Origin: Candidatus Gastranaerophilales bacterium
GTDB taxonomy: Bacteria; Cyanobacteriota; Vampirovibrionia; Gastranaerophilales; Gastranaerophilaceae
Direction: 5' to 3'
Assembly: GCA_944326685.1 (NCBI GenBank)
Contig: CALVEV010000021.1
Location: forward strand, 1-64,000
DNA length: 64,000 nt
In this document: one piece after another, positions 33,007-42,448 of the stretch
How positions within the stretch are numbered: position 1 is the stretch's first letter
Layout of the letters: each line of letters starts with the position of its first letter
The notes under the pieces: model-generated
The model's input: only the letters and a program-made list of their open reading frames with translations
The model's database searches: none
Told to the model about the DNA's origin: nothing
Position numbers and translations under genes: made by a program

Positions 33007-34277
33007 TGAGTATAATAGTTCAAAAATTCGGTGGAACATCGGTAGCCGATACAGAAAAAATAAAACATGTTGCAGAAGTCGTAATGCACGAACGCAATCT
33101 AGGTAATGATGTTGTAGTAGTAGTATCCGCAATGGGTCATACAACAGACCATTTAGTAAAACTTGCAAAAGAAATATCAGATACACCTCCTAGCCGAGAA
33201 CTTGATATGTTATTATCAACTGGTGAAGGTATCTCAATTGCATTACTAGCAATGGCATTGCAAACAGCAGGATGTAATGCGGTTAGTATGAATGCTATGC
33301 AAGTTGGTATTATAACTGAAAATATTCACAACAAAGCAAGAATTGTTGATATAAAAACTGATAAATTAAAAAAACATCTAAAAGAAGGTAAAGTTGTAGT
33401 TGTTGCAGGGTTCCAAGGCGTAACAGAAGATGGAGAAATCACAACATTAGGTCGTGGAGGTTCAGATACTTCTGCCGTTGCACTTGCTGCTGCACTTGAA
33501 GCTGAAAGATGTGATATTTACACAGATGTTGAAGGGGTTTATACAACAGACCCAAGAATCGTTCCAAATGCTTCAAGATTAGAAGATGTTTCTTACGAAG
33601 AAATGTTAGAACTTGCAAGAGTTGGAGCAAACGTATTACACCCAAGAGCAGTTGAAACTGCTAAACAGTTTAAAGTTCCTTTAAGAGTAAGAAGTAGCTT
33701 TAAACTTGAAAACAAAGGTACTTTAATTGTAGGAGTAGATGATATGGAACTTCATAAACCGGTTACAGGTGTAGCAGCAGATTTAACACAATTAAGAATA
33801 GTAGTATGTGATGTACCTGATACTCCAGGTCATGCTGCTAAAATTTTTACTAAACTATCTGAAGCAAATATTTCTGTTGATATGATTATTCAATCGTATG
33901 CAAGAAAAATTGAAAATACTAACGATATTGCTTTTACTATTGATAAAGGTGATTTAGATAAAACTCTTAAAACACTTGATGAATTAAAATCAGAAATCAA
34001 AGCAAGCAGATTCCAAGTAGATGATAATATTGCGAAAGTATCTATTGTTGGGGCTGGAATGATTGACAGACCTGGGATTGCAGCTTCAATGTTTGAAACT
34101 TTAGCTAAATTGGGTATAAACATTAAGATGATCTCAACAAGTGAAATTAAGGTAAGCTGTCTAGTTGATGAGAATGATGCAAAACGTGCTCTTGTAGCAT
34201 TACATGAAACATATGGACTAGGCTGCGATGAAGTTGCTGAAGTAAAAGGAACTTTACCTGAAGAGGAGCTAAATTAA
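33006..34277 (+). CDS. lysC: Aspartate kinase
   Basis: 423 residues starting at GTG 33006 after GAGGGA. First enzyme of the aspartate family (Lys, Thr, Met, diaminopimelate). KFGGTSVADTEKI at the N-terminus, LSTGEGISIALLAMAL, GRGGSDTSAVALAAAL and YTDVEGVYTTDPR form the kinase domain; two ACT domains lie in the C-terminal 160 residues (VVCDVPDTPGHAAKIF; VSIVGAGMIDRPGIAA), giving feedback control by lysine and/or threonine. Monofunctional type. Confidence 0.97.
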   Translation: MSIIVQKFGGTSVADTEKIKHVAEVVMHERNLGNDVVVVVSAMGHTTDHLVKLAKEISDTPPSRELDMLLSTGEGISIALLAMALQTAGCNAVSMNAMQVGIITENIHNKARIVDIKTDKLKKHLKEGKVVVVAGFQGVTEDGEITTLGRGGSDTSAVALAAALEAERCDIYTDVEGVYTTDPRIVPNASRLEDVSYEEMLELARVGANVLHPRAVETAKQFKVPLRVRSSFKLENKGTLIVGVDDMELHKPVTGVAADLTQLRIVVCDVPDTPGHAAKIFTKLSEANISVDMIIQSYARKIENTNDIAFTIDKGDLDKTLKTLDELKSEIKASRFQVDDNIAKVSIVGAGMIDRPGIAASMFETLAKLGINIKMISTSEIKVSCLVDENDAKRALVALHETYGLGCDEVAEVKGTLPEEELN

Positions 34278-34745
34278 ATGAAAAAATTAATCTTAAGTTT
34301 ATTATCTATTTTAATTTTTGCAGGAGCATCATTTGCTGCAACATCTCAAGATGCTCTTAATTTTTTCAATAAATATGTATCTGCGGCTAATTCATATAGT
34401 CCAGTTATAACTACAATGTATGCACCTGATGCAAAAATTATAAGACAAGTAGTTAGACCTGATGGTTCTTTAGTAACAAGAGAAACAAATACACAAAGAT
34501 ACATCAGTGAAATGAAAAAAGGGCAAGCAGTTGCAAAGTTAAGAAACTATAAGAATTATTATACCAATATATCTGTTACACCTTTAGGGAACAATACATT
34601 TAAAGTATCATCTCTAAGACGTCCATCAGGCGAGTCATATAAGCTTAAAGCATATATGATTGTGAAACAAAAACCAGACGGACACTGGGTAATTACAGAA
34701 GAAATGATGCAAACAAAAGTTCAAATGCTAATTAATGCAAAATAA
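34278..34745 (+). CDS. Exported NTF2-like protein of unknown function
   Basis: 155 residues. Signal peptide residues 1-20 (LILSLLSILIFAGASFA). The mature part has an NTF2/SnoaL-like pattern: an N-terminal helix (DALNFFNKYVSAANSY), the strand region APDAKIIRQVVRPDGS and a final strand HWVITEEMMQTKVQ. Starts directly after the lysC stop, with GAAGAGG as ribosome site. Probably periplasmic. Such small exported proteins are common in this lineage; ligand unknown. Confidence 0.75.
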   Translation: MKKLILSLLSILIFAGASFAATSQDALNFFNKYVSAANSYSPVITTMYAPDAKIIRQVVRPDGSLVTRETNTQRYISEMKKGQAVAKLRNYKNYYTNISVTPLGNNTFKVSSLRRPSGESYKLKAYMIVKQKPDGHWVITEEMMQTKVQMLINAK

Positions 34746-34771
34746 ATTTGAGGTTATACCTCAAATTTATT
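34741..34771 (+). terminator. Hairpin between the NTF2-like gene and aroC
   Basis: AATAAATTTGAGGT and ACCTCAAATTTATT form a perfect 14-bp stem around TAT, overlapping the upstream stop codon. There is no long T run after it, so it may be a partial terminator or processing site. The aroC ribosome site follows within 10 nt. Confidence 0.55.
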
Positions 34772-34787
34772 TATAAGGAAGGGAATT

Positions 34788-35957
34788 ATGGGAAGTGTAT
34801 TCAGATTTTTAACCTCAGGAGAAAGTCACGGCAAATCTTTAAATGCAATAATAGAAGGAATACCTGCAGGATTTGAAATTTCAGAAGTCGAAATAAACAA
34901 AGATTTAAAACGTAGACAAGGCGGTTATGGTCGTGGGCTTAGAATGAGCATAGAACACGATACCGTAGAAATAAAATCAGGAGTCCGATTTGGTAAAACA
35001 ACAGGTGCACCAATTTGCCTTGAAATAAAAAATAAAGATTTTGAAAACTGGAAACTTCCAATGTGCAGTTCTGAAGTTGATTTTAATGATGTAGAAGTTT
35101 TAAGAAAAATCGCAGAAAAATCATTTACCAAAGTTCGCCCTGGACACGCAGATTATGCAGGATCAGTTAAATATAACTTAGAAGATTTAAGAGATGTTCT
35201 AGAACGCTCAAGTGCTAGAAAAACAGCCATAGAAGTAGCTGTTGGTTCTGTTGCAAAACAAATCCTAAAAGAATTTGGAATAACAGGTTTTTCTCACGTT
35301 ATTCAAATAGGAGATGTTAAAGTTGATATTAAAGAGGATAATTATACTCTCATCAAAGAATGTTCAGAAAAATCAGAACTTAGGTGCTTTGATAAATATA
35401 CAACTGAAAAAATGAAAGATGCAATTGATGACGCTAAACAAAGAGGTGATACTTTAGGCGGAAAGTTTGAAGTAATATTTGGAAATCTTCCTGTAGGTTT
35501 AGGCTCACATGTACATTGGGATAGAAAACTTGATGGACTTTTAGCACAAGCTATTATGAGTATTCCAGCAATCAAAGCTGTAGAAATAGGTGCAGGAGTA
35601 GATGCTGCAACATTATCAGGCAGCAAAATGCATGATGAAATTTTTGTTGAAGGGAAACAAATATATCGTAAAACTAATAACGCAGGTGGATTAGAAGGTG
35701 GTATGACTAATGGAGAAAGCATTGTTATTAAAGGAACAATGAAAGCAATACCAACAATGAGAACTCCATTATCAACAGTTGATTTATTAGATTATTCTCA
35801 AACTCAAGCTCATTTTGAACGATCTGATACTTGCGCAGTACCAGCTTGCGCAGTTGTTGCAGAGGCAAGAGTGGCAATTGTTCTAGTTGATGAATTTCTT
35901 AAAAAATTTGGTGGTGATAGTCTAAAGGAAATTAAACATAACTATGAAGGGAAATAA
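34788..35957 (+). CDS. aroC: Chorismate synthase
   Basis: 389 residues. Last step of the shikimate pathway: EPSP to chorismate, needs reduced FMN. Motifs FLTSGESHGKSLNAIIEG (signature 1), RRQGGYGRG, VRPGHADYAGSVKY with DLRDVLERSSAR, and GGMTNGE near residue 305. Ribosome site AAGGAAGGGA. Heads a compact aroC-aroK-aroB-lpxI-lpxB run; its 3' end overlaps aroK by 14 bp. Confidence 0.97.
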   Translation: MGSVFRFLTSGESHGKSLNAIIEGIPAGFEISEVEINKDLKRRQGGYGRGLRMSIEHDTVEIKSGVRFGKTTGAPICLEIKNKDFENWKLPMCSSEVDFNDVEVLRKIAEKSFTKVRPGHADYAGSVKYNLEDLRDVLERSSARKTAIEVAVGSVAKQILKEFGITGFSHVIQIGDVKVDIKEDNYTLIKECSEKSELRCFDKYTTEKMKDAIDDAKQRGDTLGGKFEVIFGNLPVGLGSHVHWDRKLDGLLAQAIMSIPAIKAVEIGAGVDAATLSGSKMHDEIFVEGKQIYRKTNNAGGLEGGMTNGESIVIKGTMKAIPTMRTPLSTVDLLDYSQTQAHFERSDTCAVPACAVVAEARVAIVLVDEFLKKFGGDSLKEIKHNYEGK

Positions 35958-36471
35958 TATTATCCTAGTAGGAATGATGGGAGCTGGGAAATCAACTATT
36001 GGAAAATTATTAAAAACAATGATTTCCAATTATGACTTTATTGATATCGATTCAAAAATTGAAGAAGATGAAGGTATAACTATACCTGAAATATTTGAAC
36101 GATATACAGAAAAAGGCTTCAGAAGAATTGAAACATTAACTATTGAAGAAGTTTGTAAAAATAATAATTTAATTATCTCAACAGGCGGGGGAGCATTTCA
36201 ACTTGAAGAAAATAGAAATATTTTATTAAATTCTGGTAAAGTTTTTTATTTATATGCTGACTCTCAAACTTTATATGATAGAATAAAAACAGAAGGTAAT
36301 AGACCTTTATTAAAATGTGAAAATCCGTATGAAAAATTTACGGAGATATTAAATAAAAGGGATATTGATTATAGAAAAGCTGATTATATAATTGATACAA
36401 GTTCTTTAAATCCAGAACTTACAGCGAAAGAGATTTTAAGGAGAGTAAATGAAACCATCGCTATTAGTTGA
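35944..36471 (+). CDS. aroK: Shikimate kinase
   Basis: 175 residues. P-loop GMMGAGKSTIGKLL at residues 9-22, shikimate-binding FIDIDSKIE and FRRIE, STGGGAF near residue 80 and the lid arginine in EGNRPLL. Phosphorylates shikimate with ATP. Overlaps aroC upstream and aroB downstream (23 bp), so the three aromatic genes are coupled. Confidence 0.95.
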   Translation: MKGNNIILVGMMGAGKSTIGKLLKTMISNYDFIDIDSKIEEDEGITIPEIFERYTEKGFRRIETLTIEEVCKNNNLIISTGGGAFQLEENRNILLNSGKVFYLYADSQTLYDRIKTEGNRPLLKCENPYEKFTEILNKRDIDYRKADYIIDTSSLNPELTAKEILRRVNETIAIS

Positions 36472-37531
36472 AATTCCACAAGACAATATAAAATCTTATC
36501 CAATTTATATTGATAAAGAACCTATTCAGAATTTAGCTGGGAAATTAAACAAATTATCATCTAATAGAAAAAGACTAATCATTATTAGTCAAAAAGTTTA
36601 TAAACTATATAAAAAAGATTTTGGATTTTCAAAAGATGAAATTTTTATTCTTAAAGATGGAGAAAATCAAAAAAATCTTTGTAACTATCAAAAAATTATT
36701 CAAAAAGCGATTCAGTTAGGTCTATCCAGAAAAGATTTAATAATAGCCATTGGTGGTGGAGTTGTTGGTGATTTAGCAGGTTTTGCTGCTGCAACTTATA
36801 TGAGAGGTATCGAATTTATACAAGTTCCAACAACATTATTATCATTCGTTGACTCTTCTGTTGGAGGAAAAACAGGAATTGATTTACCATATGCAAAAAA
36901 TTATATAGGAGCTTTCTATCAACCTAAGATGGTATTTATAAATCTAAACTTTATACTAACACTTGATAAACGACAAATGTTATCAGGGTTTGGTGAAATT
37001 TTAAAATATGCATTTATTGAAGGAAGCTGTAAAGCTGAAAAATCATATTTATTATTAGAATTTCTATCAATTGCTGCAGACAGAATTCTTGATAATAATA
37101 TGAATTTAATTGAAAGGCTTATCAAAATATGCTTAGAATTAAAAATTTCTGTAGTAACAAAAGATGAAACAGAAAGCGGATTAAGAAAAGTCTTAAATTT
37201 TGGTCATACATATGGACATGCACTAGAAACAATTACACATTATAAAAAATATACACACGGAGAAGCTGTTGTATATGGAATGATGCTTGCATTTGATTAT
37301 GCATTTAAAACTAAAATGATTAACCAAACTTATTATAATCTGGCATATGATTTATTCAAAAAATATGGATATAAATCGATTAAGCCAGTTAAATATGATA
37401 AAGATGAACTAATCAATATAATGAAATATGACAAAAAGGCATATTCAGGTAAAATAATAATGATACTACCTGATAAAAAAGGAACAGTTACAGAAGTAGA
37501 AATAACAGACGAAACATTATTTGAAATGTAG
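36449..37531 (+). CDS. aroB: 3-dehydroquinate synthase
   Basis: 360 residues. Converts DAHP to dehydroquinate with NAD and Zn. NAD site IGGGVVGDLAGFAAATYMRG near residue 108, PTTLLSFVDSSVGGKTGID, the zinc ligand region LNFGHTYGHALE, and HGEAVVYGMM. Ribosome site AAGGAGAG lies inside the aroK end. Within the aromatic/LPS operon. Confidence 0.96.
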   Translation: MKPSLLVEIPQDNIKSYPIYIDKEPIQNLAGKLNKLSSNRKRLIIISQKVYKLYKKDFGFSKDEIFILKDGENQKNLCNYQKIIQKAIQLGLSRKDLIIAIGGGVVGDLAGFAAATYMRGIEFIQVPTTLLSFVDSSVGGKTGIDLPYAKNYIGAFYQPKMVFINLNFILTLDKRQMLSGFGEILKYAFIEGSCKAEKSYLLLEFLSIAADRILDNNMNLIERLIKICLELKISVVTKDETESGLRKVLNFGHTYGHALETITHYKKYTHGEAVVYGMMLAFDYAFKTKMINQTYYNLAYDLFKKYGYKSIKPVKYDKDELINIMKYDKKAYSGKIIMILPDKKGTVTEVEITDETLFEM

Positions 37532-37549
37532 TAAGCAAAGGGAAATAAA

Positions 37550-38365
37550 ATGGCAATTACACTGGAAAAGAAACAAGGATTAATCGCAGGTGATGGATTA
37601 TTACCAGTAAAAATGGCACAATACGCAAAAGAAAATGGTTTTGAAGTTGTAGCTATATCATTATCATCTGATAATTATAGAGAATTGAAAAAATATTGCT
37701 CAAAAGTATATTCTTGTTGCCCAGGGGAAGTAAATAAAATTGAAAATATTCTTAAATCAGAAGAAATTAAACAATTAACTTTCTTGGGAAAAGTAAGTAA
37801 AAGCATTTTAATCAAACGCCCTAAATTTGATAAAAGAGCTGTTGAAGTTTTAAAACAAGCTGTAAGACTTAATGATGATAAAGTAATGCTTATGATTATA
37901 GAAGAATTAGAAAAATTAGGCATTACAATTATTGATCAAACAACATTCATTAAGAATTTAATGATACCATCAGGAGTTCTAGGCAAAATTCAACCAACAA
38001 AAGAACAAGTTGATGATGTAAATTATGGATATTGGTTAGCAAAAGAAACAGGAAAACTTGATATCGGACAATCAGTAGTCATAAAAGACAAAATGATTAT
38101 GGCTGTAGAAGCTATCGAAGGAACTGATAAATGTATTCGTAGAGGATGTAAATTAGCTAAAAAGAATGCTTGCATTATAAAAGTAGCAAAACCTGAACAA
38201 GACAAAAGATTTGATATACCAGCAATTGGGCTTAGAACATTAAAAACAATGAAAAGATACAAAGCAAGTTTAATAGCTGTAGAAGCAGGTGAAACTATTA
38301 TTGTTGACCAAGAAGAAGTAGTAAAATTCGCAGATAAAAACAATATAGTAATTATGGCGGTTTAG
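37550..38365 (+). CDS. lpxI: UDP-2,3-diacylglucosamine pyrophosphatase LpxI
   Basis: 271 residues, the usual length. Hydrolyses UDP-2,3-diacyl-GlcN to lipid X in lipid A synthesis, replacing LpxH in many bacteria. LIAGDGLLPVKMAQYAKENG at the N-terminus, TFLGKVSKSIL, and VIKDKMIMAVEAIEGTDKCI with RRGC and KPEQDKRFDIPAIG in the C-terminal catalytic domain are LpxI (DUF1009) motifs. Directly followed by lpxB with no spacer. Confidence 0.95.
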   Translation: MAITLEKKQGLIAGDGLLPVKMAQYAKENGFEVVAISLSSDNYRELKKYCSKVYSCCPGEVNKIENILKSEEIKQLTFLGKVSKSILIKRPKFDKRAVEVLKQAVRLNDDKVMLMIIEELEKLGITIIDQTTFIKNLMIPSGVLGKIQPTKEQVDDVNYGYWLAKETGKLDIGQSVVIKDKMIMAVEAIEGTDKCIRRGCKLAKKNACIIKVAKPEQDKRFDIPAIGLRTLKTMKRYKASLIAVEAGETIIVDQEEVVKFADKNNIVIMAV

Positions 38366-39484
38366 ATGAACAAACTTTTTATAATAACAGGTGATTATTC
38401 AGGTGATATCCATGCCGGCCGTGTTGCAGAAATTCTAAAACAAAAAAATCCAGAATTAGAAATCGAAGGTATTGGCGGTGAAAACCTTAAAAATGCTGGA
38501 GTAAAGCTTTTTACTAATCAATCAAAAATGGGTGCTGTAGGATTAACACCTAAAATTTTGATTGAACATTTAACTTTAGGTAAAAGAGTCGTTGATTATA
38601 TTACAAAAGAATATAAACCTGATGCCGTTTTGTTAATTGATTATGGAGCATTCAATCTAAGTGTATCAAAATTCTTAAAAAAAGCAGGAATAAGAACTTT
38701 TTATTACATACCTCCTCAAGTATGGGCAAGCCGTAAATGGAGAATTAACACAATTAAGAAAAACATAGATAAAGTTCTTTGTATTTTCCCATTTGAAGTT
38801 GATATGTATAAATCATACGGAATAGATACACACTATTGTGGGCACCCTTTAGTCAAACAATTACCAGAAAAAGCTAACAAAGATGAATTCTTTGAAAAAC
38901 ATGGGTTAGATAAAAATAAAAAACTTGTATCAATATTCCCTGGCTCAAGAGAATTTGAATTACATCATTTGATGAAAATATTTATTAAAGCAGGGCATAA
39001 ACTAAAAGAAAAGCATCCTGATATTCAATTTTGTGTATCGCAAGCCCCAAATTTATCTGACAAAGTTTATCACAAGTACCTAAAAAACACTGATTTTAAA
39101 ATTATAAAAGGCGAAAATCAAGCGTTACTAAGTGTATCAGATAGCCTTATATTAGCATCAGGAACAGTTGCACTTGAAGCTGCATTATACAATATTCCAA
39201 TGATAATAGCATACAAAGGACCTTGGCTATTTTATTTCGTATATTTATTAGTAAGATGTATAAATATGGTTTCATTACCAAACATTATTTTAGGAAAAAT
39301 TACAGTTCCTGAATTAATTCAAGGGAAATTAACAGTTAAAAATATAGTGGAAGAAACCGAAAAAAATTTATATAATCAGTCAATCAGAGAACAAAGAATC
39401 AATGATTTAAAAGAAGTTAAATCAAAGCTATCAGAAATGTATTCAGCAGAAGAAGTTGCAAACCAAATAATAAATAATATTTAA
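38366..39484 (+). CDS. lpxB: Lipid-A-disaccharide synthase
   Basis: 372 residues. Joins lipid X and UDP-2,3-diacyl-GlcN into the lipid A disaccharide; GT19 fold. IITGDYSGDIHAGRVAEILK (family pattern GExSGD), YYIPPQVWASRKWR, FPFEVDMYKSYG and HYCGHPLV, and LASGTVALEAAL are typical. ATG immediately follows the lpxI stop. Together with lpxI it shows an LPS-bearing outer membrane. Confidence 0.96.
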   Translation: MNKLFIITGDYSGDIHAGRVAEILKQKNPELEIEGIGGENLKNAGVKLFTNQSKMGAVGLTPKILIEHLTLGKRVVDYITKEYKPDAVLLIDYGAFNLSVSKFLKKAGIRTFYYIPPQVWASRKWRINTIKKNIDKVLCIFPFEVDMYKSYGIDTHYCGHPLVKQLPEKANKDEFFEKHGLDKNKKLVSIFPGSREFELHHLMKIFIKAGHKLKEKHPDIQFCVSQAPNLSDKVYHKYLKNTDFKIIKGENQALLSVSDSLILASGTVALEAALYNIPMIIAYKGPWLFYFVYLLVRCINMVSLPNIILGKITVPELIQGKLTVKNIVEETEKNLYNQSIREQRINDLKEVKSKLSEMYSAEEVANQIINNI

Positions 39485-39491
39485 AAAATAA

Positions 39492-39523
39492 AGCCTTACT
39501 GCATCAGGTGATGCAATAAGGTT
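39492..39523 (-). terminator. Hairpin between lpxB and the 541-aa gene
   Basis: CCTTA-c-TGCATC, AGGT loop, GATGCA-a-TAAGG. The T-rich tail lies on the minus side (GCTTTATTTTTTAA), so it best serves the minus-strand gene at 39582; the plus side lacks a T run. Confidence 0.6.
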
Positions 39524-39581
39524 TAAAAGGTGTGTACGTGTATCAATAAAATGGATTTTATTATAAAATTTAATCTTAACT

Positions 39582-41207
39582 TTATGAACCACTGAATGTC
39601 TTGAATGTCATTTCGACGTTCTTAGAAATTACTTTCTTAACAGCTTCCATTTCAGTTTGCAATGCGTTTTGTTCGGTATCCAACTGTTTTAATCTTAATT
39701 CAAGAGTTCTATCTTGTTGTTGGATAATTTCTGTTTGAGCATTGATATCAGCAATTCTCTTTTCATATTCAGCAACATCGTGATAATAAGAGTTCATTGC
39801 ATCATTATATGCATCTTCATCTGCAACTTGTTCACAATTTAAAGTATATGTAACAGAGTCATCATCGAATTTAACAGTTTTAAATCTACCGTCACCATCA
39901 GTTTCAATTAATGCTTTGTTAGTTTCTTTAACTTCTGTTTTAATATAAGATGCTTCAAAAGTTGCAAGTTTTTGTTGCGCATCAATAGGTTTTTCATTGA
40001 ATAAAGGAGTTTGCATACTATCAACTAAATCATCATAAGTTGTAAATTTTTGTACTCCATTCCATTCAAATGAATATATCCCAGTACCGTCATACTCAAT
40101 ACTACCATCTGAATTTAATGTAATATATTTAGCAATTGAAGAATCAGGACAATCTTTAATGATTTGAGCTAAAGCGGCTTCATCTTCAGGAGATAATGCT
40201 CCTAGTTCAGTTAATTTAGCATTCCCGACATAAGTAGGTGAGAATGTAGTTGTCATATCATTAATAGGAGGTGTAGTATAAGTTTGAGCCTCTGTTGCAT
40301 CAGTTAAATTAGTACCATCAACTTTATAATAAGGATTTGTAGTATCTGTTATGCCTGCAGCCTGTAACCAAGTTCTTACATCATCTGCATCATCAAGTTG
40401 TCCGGTAGCTCCTGCTGCGGTTAGTAAATCTTTAATTTCTAATGCTTGATCATCAGATAATCCAGCAATATCTGCTAGATTGTAACCAGATAAATCTACA
40501 TAACCATTATTTAATTTCCAACTTCCATTAGCTAAACCAACTTCTTTGTTAGAAGCATTTTCTAAATCTTCAACAGTTGCAAAATGCCAAGATGTACCGT
40601 CGTGATAACCTCTTAAGCTATTCAATGTACTTACATCTATTTCTGTTTGTCCTTCAGGTAAAGTGATATATCCTTGTGCTACAAGATCCATAATTGCATT
40701 TTGTAGTTCAGGGTCATATTTATAATTAGTTAAGTCATCATATACATGCTCAATAGCTTCTCCATCAGCATTTACTCCTGTATATGTGTAAGATTTGCCA
40801 TCAGGATCAAAAACAACACTACCTGCAGTTGTATTAAATGCTTGTTGAGTACTGTCGTTTTTAGTCGTTACTTGAGGATCTGACATTAACTTTTTAGATC
40901 CAGTATAAATATCAGCATAGTACCAGTGGTCTACTATATAGTTATAATCTTTGTTAGAATCAGATAACTGACGCCAATTGTCTAATACAGATTCATTATT
41001 TCCATCTGTATATGAATACTGTAATGTCATAAAATCAGTTTTATCAGGACAATCTGGCACAGACAAAGCTAACATTTGATTAAATAAATTAGCACTTTGA
41101 TTTGCTAACGCTGTACGCGCTTGGTTAATTTGTTGTCCTTCCCATTCACAGTTAGTTTTTCTTGCTGTTAAGCCCAGATATCGAGCTTGTGATGCTGCCA
41201 TGCCCAT
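39582..41207 (-). CDS. 541-aa lineage-specific protein with conserved-looking N- and C-termini
   Basis: Starts MGMAASQARYLGLTARKTNC, followed by EWEGQQINQARTALANQSANL: amphipathic and Gln/Ala/Asn-rich, with no classical signal peptide. The middle (about 60-430) is Asp/Thr/Tyr-rich and low in Lys, with many DGxS/DGxT turns (VFDPDGKSYTYTGV, TLNSDGSIEYDGTG), like secreted beta-rich proteins. The last 75 residues are a coiled coil (YEKRIADINAQTEIIQQQDRTLELRL) ending VEMTFKTFSGS. The acidic composition differs from the basic, AT-driven neighbours. Export through the flagellar or another signal-less route is a guess. Ribosome site AGGAGA. Family not recognised. Confidence 0.7.
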   Translation of the reverse strand: MGMAASQARYLGLTARKTNCEWEGQQINQARTALANQSANLFNQMLALSVPDCPDKTDFMTLQYSYTDGNNESVLDNWRQLSDSNKDYNYIVDHWYYADIYTGSKKLMSDPQVTTKNDSTQQAFNTTAGSVVFDPDGKSYTYTGVNADGEAIEHVYDDLTNYKYDPELQNAIMDLVAQGYITLPEGQTEIDVSTLNSLRGYHDGTSWHFATVEDLENASNKEVGLANGSWKLNNGYVDLSGYNLADIAGLSDDQALEIKDLLTAAGATGQLDDADDVRTWLQAAGITDTTNPYYKVDGTNLTDATEAQTYTTPPINDMTTTFSPTYVGNAKLTELGALSPEDEAALAQIIKDCPDSSIAKYITLNSDGSIEYDGTGIYSFEWNGVQKFTTYDDLVDSMQTPLFNEKPIDAQQKLATFEASYIKTEVKETNKALIETDGDGRFKTVKFDDDSVTYTLNCEQVADEDAYNDAMNSYYHDVAEYEKRIADINAQTEIIQQQDRTLELRLKQLDTEQNALQTEMEAVKKVISKNVEMTFKTFSGS

Positions 41208-41340
41208 GACAAAATCTCCTATATTGTTTATTTTGTAACTTTTGTTTTACTTAACTTCTACAATTTCTTATTTAAGAATTTTTTTTGATAAGTCAAACAT
41301 GTTGTCGGTGAAAAAAAATTTTTCTGTAACAAAATACAAA

Positions 41341-41366
41341 AAAACTCATCTATTAAGATGAGTTTT
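41341..41366. terminator. Terminator after the 150-aa gene
   Basis: AAAACTCATCT, ATTA loop, AGATGAGTTTT; A/T tracts on both sides. It lies downstream of the minus-strand gene at 41398. Confidence 0.75.
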
Positions 41367-41397
41367 AAAATTATAAAAATATTTTAATAATCAATGT

Positions 41398-41850
41398 TTA
41401 TACTATTTTTGAATGTGTTTTACTTACCATTTTTATTGCTGCTTGCGTATTTAAAAAATTTAATGTTTCCATTAATGTTGGTTTTCTACTAAATTGATTT
41501 CTTGCGACATTCATTGTTTCATTACGCATAGATGCTGTATATACAGAATTATCAACACTTTGAATATTATGTTTCAACTGTGGAACATCCACATTAGAAA
41601 CCTCCTCCTGTAAAACAGGTTCAGGGTCGGTTTTTGTGAGAAATCCAAAAGGCTTCATTCTTGATGAGGAGATTGAATTTCTAGCATTATCCATAACATC
41701 ATTTTGTATAGATGATGTCATCTGCTCCTCACTACCCCTAACAAGCGATAATGATTTTTCACGAGCTTTATTATATATCATTTCCTTTACATTTTTTACA
41801 TCACCATAATCAATACTAGGCGATGAACCTGTAACATTATAATTATTCAT
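41398..41850 (-). CDS. 150-aa protein with a two-fold internal repeat, unknown function
   Basis: Starts MNNYNVTGSSPSIDYGDVKN with GGGTATC before ATG 41850. Two related segments: SIQNDVMDNARNSISSSRMKP (residue 47 on) and SMRNETMNVARNQFSRKPTLM (residue 107 on), each preceded by a Val/Ser-rich stretch. The C-terminal helix NFLNTQAAIKMVSKTHSKIV is basic. No membrane segment. Hydrophilic and Ser/Asn-rich. Not recognised. Confidence 0.6.
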   Translation of the reverse strand: MNNYNVTGSSPSIDYGDVKNVKEMIYNKAREKSLSLVRGSEEQMTSSIQNDVMDNARNSISSSRMKPFGFLTKTDPEPVLQEEVSNVDVPQLKHNIQSVDNSVYTASMRNETMNVARNQFSRKPTLMETLNFLNTQAAIKMVSKTHSKIV

Positions 41851-41943
41851 GATACCCTGTGTTCCTATTAAGAATCGAACATGCCTACTTTTTAAGCATG
41901 ATTATTCTTATTATATCTCTATATTTATATTAAGTTTAGAGAA

Positions 41944-41972
41944 TTGAAAAAATTTACCACATACGATATAAT
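41944..41972 (+). promoter_or_regulatory. Consensus-like promoter for the gene at 42060
   Basis: TTGAAA at 41944-41949, 17-nt spacer, TATAAT at 41967-41972. The leader would be about 80 nt. Confidence 0.7.
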
Positions 41973-42059
41973 AATGATATATTTGTTACATATTTTAACT
42001 TTTAGACTTGGATTTTTTAAATTTTAACATTAAACAATTTATAAGTATTGGAGAATGTT

Positions 42060-42359
42060 ATGGTTGCAAAAGAAATTATACGAGGAATAAAAATATCACA
42101 AGACCCTAAACTTGCAAAAGAGAATTTAAAATTCTTACTCAATATAAGTAAAAATAAACTAACTCCTGAAACAATTTCGCAAGTTTTAGCAATTACAGAA
42201 AAAATAAATAGTGGTTCAAGACACGTATCACATCATTATAAGTCACATTACGGATTTAAAGGTGGGAAATTAACAAAAGAAAGCCTTAATAATATTTTAA
42301 AAGCAAAATACAAAGATGACATGCTTGCAATTATGATGATTGCCATGCATATTGATTAA
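42060..42359 (+). CDS. Small basic helical protein of unknown function (99 aa)
   Basis: ATG 42060 has GGAG 6 nt upstream; the in-frame TTG 42048 would overlap that site. It starts MVAKEIIRGIKISQDPKLAK, has a His-rich centre (GSRHVSHHYKSHYGFKGG, about residue 59) and ends MLAIMMIAMHID. The His cluster could bind metal. Preceded by a clear sigma-70-type promoter. Not recognised; it might be structurally similar to short helical adaptor proteins. Confidence 0.65.
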   Translation: MVAKEIIRGIKISQDPKLAKENLKFLLNISKNKLTPETISQVLAITEKINSGSRHVSHHYKSHYGFKGGKLTKESLNNILKAKYKDDMLAIMMIAMHID

Positions 42360-42448
42360 CATATGTAAACAAAACCACTATTAATAACTAATTTTCTATG
42401 AAAAGTGCCTTATATAAATACAAGGCTATTAATTCATAGGAGGTTTGT

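Noticed and set aside
35342..35722. 126-codon frame antisense to aroC
   Set aside because: Shadow of a strongly conserved gene; no ribosome site or family match.
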